A DNA stretch of 64,000 nucleotides, taken from Prescottella equi. Lineage in GTDB: Bacteria > Actinomycetota > Actinomycetes > Mycobacteriales > Mycobacteriaceae. Positions 50,497-58,517 of the stretch are shown here, piece by piece. The notes below the pieces were generated by a model. That model made no database searches. It was given only the letters and a program-made list of their open reading frames with translations, and was not told the DNA's origin. The stretch lies in NCBI RefSeq assembly GCF_020171745.1, contig NZ_JAIVAH010000004.1, forward strand, positions 62,001-126,000, in the 5' to 3' direction. The position numbers and the translations under genes are program-made. Position 1 is the first letter of the stretch. Every line of letters begins with the position of its first letter.

Positions 50497-51701
50497 AGTG
50501 GCCTCCCCGCCGGAAGTGTTGCCGCAACAGCAGTTCCGTCACCCGGAGCACTTTCCACGACCAACGTTCCTCCCAACTCCGTGAGTCGTTCACGCATGGC
50601 ACGGAGACCGAATCCGCCGGCCTCCCGCGTATCGAAACCGATGCCGTCGTCGACGACGTCCAGGCGCACCTCGTCGGCCTCGTAGGTGAGCGTCACCCGC
50701 ACCCGCTGCGCCCGCGAATGCAGTCGCACGTTCGCGAGCGAACTCTGGGCGACCCGCAGCAGCGCGACGTCGTACTCCATCGGCATCGGAAGAGGGTCGC
50801 CGTCGGTGTGCAACTCGCCGACGATGCCGGTCTGGTCGCCGAGCTGGGCGACCAGACGCCGCAACGCCGATTCGAGCGGCGCCGATTCCAGGTCGGCGGG
50901 CGCGAGTGCGGCCACCACCCGTCGCGCCTCCACCAGGTTCTCCTGTGCGGTGTCGGCGATCTGGCCGAAGATCGGCGCGGGGTCGTTGCCTCGTTGACCG
51001 GCGCGGGCCAGCAGCAGGATCGACGAGAAGCCCTGCGCGAGGGTGTCGTGGATGTCCCGGGCGAGCCGCGAACGCTCTTCCAGCGCACCCGATTCACGCT
51101 GCAGGGCCACCAGTTCGTCCTGTGCGCCGAGGAGCTCGCGGTGCGCCTCGGTGAGTTCGTCGACCAGCAGTTGCCGTTCCGCGGCCTCGCGCACCAGCAA
51201 CTGGTACACCGTCGCCATGCCTGCGGCGACGGCCGCGCCGATCAGCGGTCCCACGATCGACGGCACCGTCTCGGTCACGCCGTGCCACAGGCTCGCCGCG
51301 ATCGACACCACGGTGAGTGCACCGGTCGCCCCGAACGCCTGCGGAATCGTCAGCAGGTGGAAGCACAGGAAGAACAGCGCGAACACGAGCCACACGAAGT
51401 TGGGATCCGAGACCACCAGCAACAACCAGCCGAGGACGAGGATGCCCAGCCACGACCGCCCCGACGCCTTGTCGACCGTGCCACCGTCCCGGGCGCCGCG
51501 GGCGAAGATCACCCCGCATCCGTACCAGAGGAGTTCCGCAACCGCGATCGCCACGACCCACCAGCCGCCCACGCCCTGCGTGACGAGGACCCGTCCGACC
51601 CCGATCGCGAGGAGGAGCACGAAGAGGGTGTGCGCGCCGATCTGCATGGCGCGCAGCACCGGGGCGACACCGCCCGGATGGTACGCGTCGGAGGTCTGCA
51701 T
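50493..51701 (-). CDS. Sensor histidine kinase (HisKA_3, NarL-partner)
   Basis: 402-residue kinase with about six membrane helices in the first 170 residues and little extracellular loop, then a coiled segment and the HisKA_3 phospho-site ERSRLARDIHDTLAQGFSSILLLARAG (His in RDIHD). The ATPase has VDDGIGFD and GFGLRAMRERLTELGG. The small sensing surface suggests intramembrane sensing, often linked to an ABC transporter. ATG 51701 chosen; GTG 51710 possible. Divergent from a MacB-like ABC pair, likely its target. Confidence 0.9.
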   Translation of the reverse strand: MQTSDAYHPGGVAPVLRAMQIGAHTLFVLLLAIGVGRVLVTQGVGGWWVVAIAVAELLWYGCGVIFARGARDGGTVDKASGRSWLGILVLGWLLLVVSDPNFVWLVFALFFLCFHLLTIPQAFGATGALTVVSIAASLWHGVTETVPSIVGPLIGAAVAAGMATVYQLLVREAAERQLLVDELTEAHRELLGAQDELVALQRESGALEERSRLARDIHDTLAQGFSSILLLARAGQRGNDPAPIFGQIADTAQENLVEARRVVAALAPADLESAPLESALRRLVAQLGDQTGIVGELHTDGDPLPMPMEYDVALLRVAQSSLANVRLHSRAQRVRVTLTYEADEVRLDVVDDGIGFDTREAGGFGLRAMRERLTELGGTLVVESAPGDGTAVAATLPAGRPL

Positions 51702-51828
51702 TTCACTCACGCTAACACCGCCGGCGCACTGCTCGCCGCCGCGAACCCGCACTCCAACTTTCGATGGACCGGGGAAGTCAACCGATGCGCGATGCCCCGA
51801 TCACCCCTTCTCGGCGACGCTGGATCAC

Positions 51829-52896
51829 ATGTTCCTCAGTATTCGAGATCTCCGCTTCGCCAAGGGCCGGTTCGCTCTCATGAGCTCGGCCTTGTTCCTG
51901 ATCTCCCTGATGGTCGTCATGCTGTCGGGGCTGACCACAGGACTGGGCAATCAATCGATCGCCGCGGTCAAGCACCTCGGCGCCGACAACTTCGCGTTCG
52001 GCGAACCCGCCGACGGCCAGTCGCTCTCGTTCGGCGAATCCACCGTCACCGAGCAGCAGCGTGACGCGCTGGCCGCGACGCCCGGAGTCGACGAGGCCGC
52101 GATCGTCGGGATCGCGCCGGTCCGGATCAGCACCGGCAGCAGGGAGGTGGCCGCGTCCGCATTCGGCGTCGACGGCAGATCCTTTGCCGCCCCCGTCCCG
52201 CTCGACGGCGCATCGGCCGCGGTCGACGCCGACCTCGCGAAGGACAACGGGTGGGATGTCGGCAGCCGGATCACCATCGGCGCACAGACGTTCACGATCG
52301 CCGCGCTCGTCGACGACTCCCTCTACAGCCACCAGCCCGTGGTGTGGATGGACCACCAGCCGTGGACGCAGTTGCCGTCCGCCGGCGGCAGCGACGGCAC
52401 CGTCGTCGCGCTGCGCACGTCGGGCGGATTCGACGCCGACAGCGCCGCCGCGGCGACCGGCACGTCGATCACCGACGAGAAGGGTGCGCTCGACGCGATC
52501 GGTTCCTACACGTCGGAGCGGGGCTCGCTGCTCCTCATGCAGGCGATGCTGATGACCGTCAGCGCCCTCGTCGTCGGCGCGTTCTTCACCGTCTGGACCA
52601 TCCAGCGCAGCCAGGACCTCGCGGTCCTCAAGGCCGTCGGCGCATCCACGAAGTACCTGCTCAAGGACGCACTCGGTCAGTCGCTGATCGTGCTCGTCCT
52701 GGGCGCCGGCCTCGGCAGCCTCGCCGCGTTGGGCCTCGGCGCAATCGCGTCGCAGTTCGTGCCGTTCACGCTGACCCTGTCCGGCACCCTCGTCCCGTTC
52801 GTCGCGCTGATCGTCATGGGCATGGTGGGCGCCACCGCCGCCCTCGCTCGGATCGTCTCGATCGACCCGCAGGCCGCGCTCGCGACCGCACGCTGA
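51829..52896 (+). CDS. MacB/FtsX-type ABC transporter permease
   Basis: 355-residue membrane protein: N-terminal helix (GRFALMSSALFLISLMVVMLSGL), an extracellular domain of about 200 residues, and three C-terminal helices with the FtsX motif WTIQRSQDLAVLKAVGASTKYLLKDAL. It lacks the MacB ATPase, which is the next gene (29 bases on). Such transporters are mechanotransmitters for peptides or lipids. ATG 51829. Divergent from the NarL-type two-component genes. Confidence 0.88.
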   Translation: MFLSIRDLRFAKGRFALMSSALFLISLMVVMLSGLTTGLGNQSIAAVKHLGADNFAFGEPADGQSLSFGESTVTEQQRDALAATPGVDEAAIVGIAPVRISTGSREVAASAFGVDGRSFAAPVPLDGASAAVDADLAKDNGWDVGSRITIGAQTFTIAALVDDSLYSHQPVVWMDHQPWTQLPSAGGSDGTVVALRTSGGFDADSAAAATGTSITDEKGALDAIGSYTSERGSLLLMQAMLMTVSALVVGAFFTVWTIQRSQDLAVLKAVGASTKYLLKDALGQSLIVLVLGAGLGSLAALGLGAIASQFVPFTLTLSGTLVPFVALIVMGMVGATAALARIVSIDPQAALATAR

Positions 52897-52925
52897 GCCC
52901 GCCGACACCTCACGAAAGGACTCCC

Positions 52926-53618
52926 ATGAGCATCGACCTCCGCGACATCGTCCTCACCTACCCCGACGGCGATACCCGGCTCCGCGCCCTCGACGACGTC
53001 AATCTCCACGTGGACCGCGGCGAACTGGTCGCCGTGACCGGCCCGTCCGGGTCCGGCAAGTCGAGCGTCCTCGCGGTCGCCGGACTGCTGACCACGCCGG
53101 ACTCCGGCACCGTGACGATCGACGGCACCGACGTCACGGGCCTCGACCGCGGCGCCCGCACCGACGTGCGGCGCGAGAAGCTCGGCTTCGTGTTCCAGCA
53201 GTCGAACCTGCTGCCGTCCCTCACCGCGACCGAGCAGTTGGAGATGATCACGCACCTCAATGGCGGCAAGGTGCGGGAGAGCCGCCGTCGCGCCCGGGAC
53301 CTGCTGAGCAGCCTGGGCCTCGAGGGTCAGCTCGACCGGCGCCCGAATCAGCTCTCCGGCGGGCAGCGTCAGCGGGTCGCGATCGCCCGCTCGCTCGTGA
53401 ACGATCCCGCGGTGCTGCTGGTCGACGAGCCGACGTCGGCGCTCGACGAGGAACGCAGCCGAGAGATCGTCGCGCTGCTCGCCGACCTGAGCCGCGAACG
53501 CTCCGTCGCGACGGTCATGGTCACCCACGACCTGAGCCAGCTCGATCTCGTCGACGCGGCATACGAGATGCACAGCGGCGCACTGCGCCCGCGCCGGATT
53601 CCTACAACAGCGAGCTGA
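52926..53618 (+). CDS. MacB/LolD-type ABC transporter ATPase
   Basis: 230-residue ATPase for the FtsX-like permease: Walker A GPSGSGKSS, Q-loop FVFQQSNLLPSLTA, signature LSGGQRQRVAIARSL, Walker B VLLVDEPTSALDEE, H-switch VTHDLSQ. ATG 52926. The 3' end overlaps the convergent SDR gene by 17 bases. Confidence 0.93.
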   Translation: MSIDLRDIVLTYPDGDTRLRALDDVNLHVDRGELVAVTGPSGSGKSSVLAVAGLLTTPDSGTVTIDGTDVTGLDRGARTDVRREKLGFVFQQSNLLPSLTATEQLEMITHLNGGKVRESRRRARDLLSSLGLEGQLDRRPNQLSGGQRQRVAIARSLVNDPAVLLVDEPTSALDEERSREIVALLADLSRERSVATVMVTHDLSQLDLVDAAYEMHSGALRPRRIPTTAS

Positions 53619-54441
53619 ACCGGTCGTTGGCCTTCTGCATCACGAACTCGTACGGCGGGGCGAACTTTCGGGCCCACCAGTAGCCGAACCGGATGTCGCC
53701 CGACGTGTAGACCAGGAAACGGTTCTTCACGATCCCGGCGAGGATGCAGTCGGCCACCTTCTCGGGTGAGACGGCGTGCTTCTCGAAGCGCCGGGTCAGC
53801 TTCTGCACCCGCGGATCCTGCCGATCGACGCCGGCGATCTGCACCGTCTCGACGAGCGGTGTCTTGACGCCGCCCGGAACCACCAGGCTCACCCCGATGC
53901 CGTGCCGCTTGAGGTCGAACCGGAGGACTTCCGACACCCCACGTAGTCCGAACTTGCCGGCGCTGTACGCGGCGTGCCACGGCAACGCCAGCAGACCGGC
54001 CGCCGACGAGACGTTCACCAGGTGTCCCCCGCGACCGGCGGCGATCATCGGCGGCACGAATCGCTCGATGATGTGGATGGGGCCCATCAGGTTGACGTCG
54101 ACCATCGACTTCCAGTGCCGGTGTTCGAGGTTCTCGACCGTGCCCCACGCAGAGATCCCCGCGACGTTCATGACGACGTCGAGGCTGCCGAACTCCTCGT
54201 GGACCTCGTCCGCGAAGGCGGTGACGGCGTCGAAGTCGGTGATGTCGAAGGCGCGCGCCGACAGCACCTTCCCGCCGGCGGCGCCGCACAGTCCGACAGT
54301 CTCCGCCAGTCCGACCTCGTTCACGTCGGTGAGCACCAACTCGGCGCCCCGGCCGGCCGCCGCGACGGCCGTCGCCCGCCCGATTCCGCTGGCCGCACCC
54401 GTGACGAGACACTTCTTTCCGTCGAGCGTTCTGATCGCCAT
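53602..54441 (-). CDS. Short-chain dehydrogenase/reductase
   Basis: 279-residue classical SDR: TGAASGIGRATAVA cofactor loop, NVAGISAWGT, catalytic Ser in VNVSSAAGLLAL and YSAGKFGLRGVSEVLRF (Tyr-x3-Lys), then PGGVKTPLVETV. The C-terminal tail (GYWWARKFAPPYEFVMQKANDRF) resembles actinobacterial membrane-associated SDRs. ATG 54441. Substrate unknown. Confidence 0.9.
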   Translation of the reverse strand: MAIRTLDGKKCLVTGAASGIGRATAVAAAGRGAELVLTDVNEVGLAETVGLCGAAGGKVLSARAFDITDFDAVTAFADEVHEEFGSLDVVMNVAGISAWGTVENLEHRHWKSMVDVNLMGPIHIIERFVPPMIAAGRGGHLVNVSSAAGLLALPWHAAYSAGKFGLRGVSEVLRFDLKRHGIGVSLVVPGGVKTPLVETVQIAGVDRQDPRVQKLTRRFEKHAVSPEKVADCILAGIVKNRFLVYTSGDIRFGYWWARKFAPPYEFVMQKANDRFSSLL

Positions 54442-54590
54442 CGTCTGCAGATCCCCCACCTTCGCCGATCGGTTCGTCCGTTCCGGCAGTGTACGTCGCA
54501 CACGGCGCATCGGCGCCGAACACGACGTCGGCGCGGGGCAGCACGAAATGAACGCCTCGGCGCGTCGGCTGCGTCGGGGCGTCAGGGTCT

Positions 54591-54746
54591 TCAGAGGCGC
54601 TGCGCCATCTCGTCCTGATAGTCGCGGATGGTCTTCTCGATGCCGTCCGCGTCCTCGGGGCGCCCGTGGCTGCGGGCCTCGTCGGCCCGATCGCGCAGCA
54701 CGCGAATCGCCCTGCGCAATTCGTTGTCGCTCATTCTGCGGTCCAT
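54591..54746 (-). CDS. Small conserved-type acidic/basic protein (51 aa)
   Basis: A 51-residue frame too short for routine calling: MDRRMSDNELRRAIRVLRDR at the start, ending IRDYQDEMAQRL, with no gaps or low complexity. The heptad-like Leu/Ile/Arg pattern suggests a helical hairpin. Codon use (G/C third positions) matches neighbours. ATG 54746, or 54734 at MSDNE. It lies 150 bases upstream of the SDR start on the same strand. Function unknown. Confidence 0.65.
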   Translation of the reverse strand: MDRRMSDNELRRAIRVLRDRADEARSHGRPEDADGIEKTIRDYQDEMAQRL

Positions 54747-54957
54747 GATCCAAGTCTCCCCGGTGCCGCCGGGGTTCGCCAGCCGATCCAGAATTCGCCG
54801 GCGCGTGCCGGAATTGCCGGATCAGGATTCGAGCAACGATGAGGTTATTCGGACGGTTTCCGCATCCATTCCCACCCCTCGTCTACCGCATTCCTCGAGC
54901 CCGCCGAACATCTGACCAGCCAACGCTTTCGAGCTACCTACGGGCTATCGCCGGTGC

Positions 54958-54963
54958 TACTAT
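54958..54963 (+). promoter_or_regulatory. -10 element of a likely leaderless espR transcript
   Basis: TACTAT sits seven bases upstream of the espR ATG (54971). That spacing places transcription start at or next to the ATG, so the mRNA is probably leaderless; no ribosome site is visible. Confidence 0.6.
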
Positions 54964-54970
54964 CATCGCG

Positions 54971-55387
54971 ATGTCTGATTTCGCCGCACGGCTGAACAAG
55001 CTCTTCGATACGGTCCATCCGCCTGGCCGGAAGCCGCACACCAACGCGGAAGTGGCGAATGCCCTCATCGCGGACGGCCACAAGATCTCGAAGCCGTACA
55101 TCTCGCAACTGCGCTCCGGTCAGCGGAGCAATCCGTCGGACGAGACGGTCGCCGCGTTCGCGAAGTTCTTCAAGGTCAAGCCGGCGTACTTCTTCAACGA
55201 CATCTACGCCTCCAAGATCGATCACGATCTCGAGTTGCTGAATCAATTGCAGGGCTACGGCCTGCGGAGGCTCGCGACCCGCGCCTTCGACCTGTCCGAG
55301 GAGTCCCAGACCCTGCTGACGACGCTCGCGGAGAAGCTGCGGGCTGCGGAGGGTCTACCGGAGATCCCTCCGGACGCTTCACGCTGA
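54971..55387 (+). CDS. espR: EspR-like XRE-family nucleoid/secretion regulator
   Basis: 138-residue protein with an N-terminal XRE HTH. The opening FAARLNKLFDTVHPPGRKPHTNAEV and the recognition region KPYISQLRSGQRSNPSDETVAAFAKFF match, as I remember it, mycobacterial EspR (Rv3849) almost motif for motif. EspR is a nucleoid-associated regulator of cell-wall and ESX-1 secretion genes. No ESX gene is in this window, so a wider regulatory role is likely. Confidence 0.9.
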   Translation: MSDFAARLNKLFDTVHPPGRKPHTNAEVANALIADGHKISKPYISQLRSGQRSNPSDETVAAFAKFFKVKPAYFFNDIYASKIDHDLELLNQLQGYGLRRLATRAFDLSEESQTLLTTLAEKLRAAEGLPEIPPDASR

Positions 55388-55457
55388 CCACGGTCCGGCG
55401 GGACGGTCGCCGTCCCGCCCAGGGCGGCCACCCGGCCGCGCCATCGGCCCAGACACG

Positions 55458-55491
55458 AAGAAGGCCCCCTCCCGCGGGAGGGGGCCTTCTT
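55458..55491 (-). terminator. Perfect 17-bp palindromic terminator after tRNA-Ala
   Basis: Bases 55458-55474 are the exact complement of 55475-55491 (AAGAAGGCCCCCTCCCG then its reverse complement). It begins three bases past the tRNA CCA on the minus strand and can also stop transcripts from espR. Confidence 0.88.
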
Positions 55492-55493
55492 CT

Positions 55494-55569
55494 TGGTGGA
55501 GCTGAGGGGAATCGAACCCCTGACCTCTTCGATGCGAACGAAGCGCGCTACCAACTGCGCCACAGCCCC
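55494..55569 (-). tRNA. tRNA-Ala (anticodon CGC)
   Basis: Minus-strand cloverleaf: acceptor GGGGCTG with CAGCTCC, D-arm with GCGCAGTTGGTAGCGC, anticodon stem CTTCG/CGAAG with loop TTCGCAT (anticodon CGC, reading GCG), variable loop AGGTC and T-arm GGGGTTCGATTCCCC. The CCA end is encoded (55494-55496). It has its own perfect palindromic terminator, so it is likely a single-gene transcript. Confidence 0.95.
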
Positions 55570-55677
55570 GAACCACGGTCCATCGTTCCCTGACCGCTCC
55601 GAAACTCTAACAGGCGATGCCTCCGGAAAACGAATCGGCTGGTCAGCGGCCACAATTCGCGGCCGAGGACGCACAAC

Positions 55678-55714
55678 GCGAAGGGCGCCCGATCGATGAT
55701 CGGACGCCCTTCGC
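55678..55714 (-). terminator. Terminator after glpR
   Basis: GCGAAGGGCG (55678-55687) with CGCCCTTCGC (55705-55714), and CCGATC (55689-55694) with GATCGG (55698-55703), form a long hairpin with one mismatch and a GAT loop, 21 bases past the glpR stop. Confidence 0.8.
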
Positions 55715-55734
55715 AAAGCCTGAAAGCCGGACGG

Positions 55735-56529
55735 CTACTGCCCCGACGCTCGGCGCAGATCGTCGCCGCGGTGGCGACTGTCGTCGTAGCCGTGCCCGGC
55801 GGCCTCCGCGTCGTAGTAATCGAGGTGATCGAACGCCGGGTCCCCGTCGTCGACCTCGAGAACCACCGCGCCGGGCCGACGCAACCGCGACGGCACGAGA
55901 CGCAGTTCGTCGTCGGAGAGCGACTCCACTCCGAGCCGCGACCGGCCGACCCGCGCCATCCGGCGCCGGCGGATGGTCTGCTCCATGTGGACCTGGCGAC
56001 GCAGGTACGCGAGGTAGAACCCCAGTCCCACGAAGGTCAGTGCGCAGACCCACCACATGACGGGGGTGAGCGCCACGGCCAGTCCCGCAGTGAGGAGGGA
56101 CGCGAACACCAGACCGAGCACCGAGCGCTGGCGGAACTGGTATCGCGCCGCCTGCGCAATCGCATCGGCCTCGGGGTCGAATCCGCCCCGGCCACGTCGG
56201 TCCGGAACGTACTCCCCCGCGGCGCCGCGATCACGCGCCCTCAGGTCGTCGTCGGCGTGAGCGTCCATTCGATCCTCCGCGTCCGTGCCGTAGTGGTCGT
56301 CGCTGTGGGTGTCACCGTGATGCGGTGCGGGTCGCCAGTTCGGGTCGCTGCGGTGCCCCGCCGCGGGACCCCGCGCCGTCCGCTTCGCCCCGCCCCGGAA
56401 CAACACTCGAGTCGCAAGCGCCGCGTCGGTCGTCTGCCGGATGCGAGGCCGCCTGCTGACAAGCATCGGAACAAGGACGAACAGCCAGACGGCGACGAGC
56501 GCGATCCAGATGATCGAGGAACTCGGCAT
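55735..56529 (-). CDS. glpR: GlpR, membrane receptor of the gephyrin-like division protein Glp
   Basis: 264 residues: an N-terminal helix (SSIIWIALVAVWLFVLVPML), a cytoplasmic His/Asp/Arg-rich linker, two central helices (about 150-190: LVFASLLTAGLAVAL and VMWWVCALTFVGLGFYL), and a basic C-terminal region. This layout and its locus beside galU-glp-rimJ match GlpR of corynebacteria, which anchors Glp-SepF-FtsZ to the membrane. ATG 56529 follows GGAGGAGG. Here a porin gene separates it from rimJ and glp. Assignment rests on locus and architecture. Confidence 0.82.
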   Translation of the reverse strand: MPSSSIIWIALVAVWLFVLVPMLVSRRPRIRQTTDAALATRVLFRGGAKRTARGPAAGHRSDPNWRPAPHHGDTHSDDHYGTDAEDRMDAHADDDLRARDRGAAGEYVPDRRGRGGFDPEADAIAQAARYQFRQRSVLGLVFASLLTAGLAVALTPVMWWVCALTFVGLGFYLAYLRRQVHMEQTIRRRRMARVGRSRLGVESLSDDELRLVPSRLRRPGAVVLEVDDGDPAFDHLDYYDAEAAGHGYDDSRHRGDDLRRASGQ

Positions 56530-57044
56530 ACCGGCGACCTCCTCCCATTCGTCTACCAGCACTGATGTCGCCAATGACCCGTTCAGGGTAGTGGCAGCCA
56601 GGCCTCCATCGTCGCAGACGCGCCGACTCAGGATTCGCAGGTGTCACACCCGTCACTCGATTATCACCTCTCGAGGAAGAAATTGCAGCCTCGAGATTCC
56701 CCTGTGCCGCGAGGCGTCCGGGCCGCGCAGCAATCGAGTCCCGGATCGAACAGTCGTGCCGGCATCGATCCGGTCCTCGCCGGGCGACCCGGCGTCTCGA
56801 CGAAACGCGGCACTGCGCCCGAAGCGCCCTGTAGCCGTCCGAAAAAGCGACAAAACTCGGCGCCGATTCCAAATCGTTAGCGCCCCTTAATCAAATCTAG
56901 GAAAACAAGTCGCCAAAATCTTACGAATCGGTGATGCAGCGCCAATACTGCATCCGGGACAGGCGCCCTCGGAGGAGACCGTCCCACACCGCCCGAGGCC
57001 GGAGTTCGCTCCGGTCGCGCAACAAACGAAGACGAGGAATTCCC
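56530..57044. other. 515-base divergent intergenic region: glpR and porin promoters
   Basis: No gene is seen. It holds two perfect inverted repeats: TCTCGAGG (56669-56676) with CCTCGAGA (56689-56696), spacer 12, and GATGCAG (56933-56939) with CTGCATC (56948-56954), spacer 8. The stretch 56870-56930 is unusually AT-rich for this genome and probably contains the porin promoter, with a leader of 100 bases or more. Short frames here have no ribosome sites or motifs. Confidence 0.6.
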
Positions 57045-57794
57045 ATGCACGTGAATCACCGGTCTTTCCTTCGCCAGTTTCGCCGCCGCACCTTCGCGCG
57101 CTCGGCCACCGCGGTCATCGCGGGCACGGCGGCCCTGATCCTGACGGCCAATGTGGGTACCGCAGGCGCCGAGGTGACTCAACAGGAAGACACCTCCGCG
57201 CACACCGTCAGCTTCGACGGCTGGGATCTCAACGTCGCGCAGACCGGGCAATCCATCAACAGCGTGCAACCGCTGTCGGGCAACCAGTTCACGCGCGACC
57301 TCTTCGCCAGCCAGCGCGCGCTCGCCACGGTGAGCGGCAACGGCAGCTCGCCCTACACCGGCGGCACCCTCGAGGTCGGCTACCAGATCGGCTACCAGGC
57401 CGACGTCTCCAACGGAGCCGTCATCACCGGCAACGCCGGTCTCACTCCGGGTGCGGTCTTCATCCCGGAGGTCTCGGAGAACCTGATCCTCACAGCCGAC
57501 CCCAACGTCCCTGCCGTGGTCGAACTGTTCAACGGGCAGGCACTCGAGCTGGGTGTCGAGGCACCGGTTGAGGGCAACCTCTCGACGCAGGTCGCGCCCG
57601 GCACCATCGCGACCGTGCCGGTGCAGAAGAAGGAGTGCAAGTCCACGCAGTGCGCCATCACGCTGCGCGACGTGCACCTCGAGGTCAATCACGCACTCGG
57701 CACGGTGTCGGTGCGGTCGTACGCGATCTTCACCGCGTCGACCGACGTGGCCGACGACGTCGTGGTCAGCTACGGCCCGCCCGTCATCGTGTGA
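57045..57794 (+). CDS. MspA-family outer-membrane porin
   Basis: 249 residues: twin-Arg-like basic start (RQFRRRTFARS), hydrophobic core and a signal cleavage near VGTAGAEV, then the MspA beta-barrel with SFDGWDLNVAQTGQSINSV, TRDLFASQRALATV, GTLEVGYQIGYQADVSNG and a C-terminal VDVVVSY-like strand (DDVVVSYGPPVIV). It forms water-filled channels for small hydrophilic solutes across the mycolic-acid outer membrane. ATG 57045 follows GAGGAA. The gene is placed between rimJ and glpR on the opposite strand, which is unlike the mycobacterial locus. Confidence 0.92.
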   Translation: MHVNHRSFLRQFRRRTFARSATAVIAGTAALILTANVGTAGAEVTQQEDTSAHTVSFDGWDLNVAQTGQSINSVQPLSGNQFTRDLFASQRALATVSGNGSSPYTGGTLEVGYQIGYQADVSNGAVITGNAGLTPGAVFIPEVSENLILTADPNVPAVVELFNGQALELGVEAPVEGNLSTQVAPGTIATVPVQKKECKSTQCAITLRDVHLEVNHALGTVSVRSYAIFTASTDVADDVVVSYGPPVIV

Positions 57795-57797
57795 TCG

Positions 57798-57849
57798 ACG
57801 GCCGAGCGGCCTCGTCGGGCGTCGGGCCCCGGCGGGGCCGCTCGGCCGT
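57798..57849. terminator. Terminator between porin and rimJ
   Basis: ACGGCCGAGCGGCC (57798-57811) pairs perfectly with GGCCGCTCGGCCGT (57836-57849), followed by TT, four bases past the porin stop. The 24-base loop has its own G/C pairing. Probably bidirectional with convergent rimJ. Confidence 0.75.
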
Positions 57850-57857
57850 TTGCGCCG

Positions 57858-58517
57858 TCAGCCCCAGGTGGCGCGGCCGGAGCGCACCAGCCGGTCCGAG
57901 ATCGAGCCGGGCACCTCCTCCACAGTCATCGCGACCAGCAGGTGGTCCCGCCACTGGCCGTCGACGTCCAGGTAGCGGCGCAGCAAGCCCTCCTCGCGAA
58001 ACCCGGCATGCTCCAGAACCGCCCGGCTCGCAACGTTTTCCGGGCGCACGGTGGCCTCCACCCGATGCAGGCCCATCGGGCCGAAACAGTGGTCCAGGCC
58101 CAGCGCGAGCGCCCCGGTGGCAACGCCCTGACCGCCCACGTCTTTCGCGACCCAGTAGCCGATCCACGCCGAACTCAGAGCGCCGCGGATGATGTTGCCG
58201 ACGGTGATCTGTCCGCAGTAGTGGCCGTCGAGTTCGATGACCATCGGCAGCATGCGGCCCTTGCGGGCCTCCGAGCGCAGACTCGAACACAGTCCCGGCC
58301 AGGCCGTGACGTGGTGCCGGTCGTCCCACGACGCGTGCCCCGTGGGTTCCCACGGCTCGAGGTGGTCCCGATTCACGATCCGCAGCCGACTCCACGTCGC
58401 CGCATCACGTAACCGAATGGGCCGCAACGTCACTCGACCCGCCGGCACTCGCAGCGGCCCGACCCGGGCCGGCCACCCCGGATGAATCGATCCGCCCCGC
58501 TCAGCCCCGCTGCGCAA
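57858..58517 (-). CDS. rimJ: RimJ-like GNAT N-acetyltransferase
   Basis: 219-residue acetyltransferase of the RimJ/RimL group: VTLRPIRLRDAATWSRLR, VIELDGHYCGQITVGNI, the acetyl-CoA loop VGGQGVATGALALGLDHCF, and HRVEATVRPENVASRAVLEHAGF. The start is uncertain: no ATG/GTG lies before the family's usual N-terminus (HPGWPARVGPLRV), so I used TTG 58517 inside the glp 3' end; an ATT start in GSIHPG is another option. It is encoded directly after glp, so the two are likely co-expressed. The substrate is unknown. Confidence 0.8.
   Translation of the reverse strand: MRSGAERGGSIHPGWPARVGPLRVPAGRVTLRPIRLRDAATWSRLRIVNRDHLEPWEPTGHASWDDRHHVTAWPGLCSSLRSEARKGRMLPMVIELDGHYCGQITVGNIIRGALSSAWIGYWVAKDVGGQGVATGALALGLDHCFGPMGLHRVEATVRPENVASRAVLEHAGFREEGLLRRYLDVDGQWRDHLLVAMTVEEVPGSISDRLVRSGRATWG

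Noticed and set aside
55494-55569. Attachment site for an integrated element at tRNA-Ala
   Set aside because: No integrase, direct repeat of the tRNA 3' end or composition change was seen around it.
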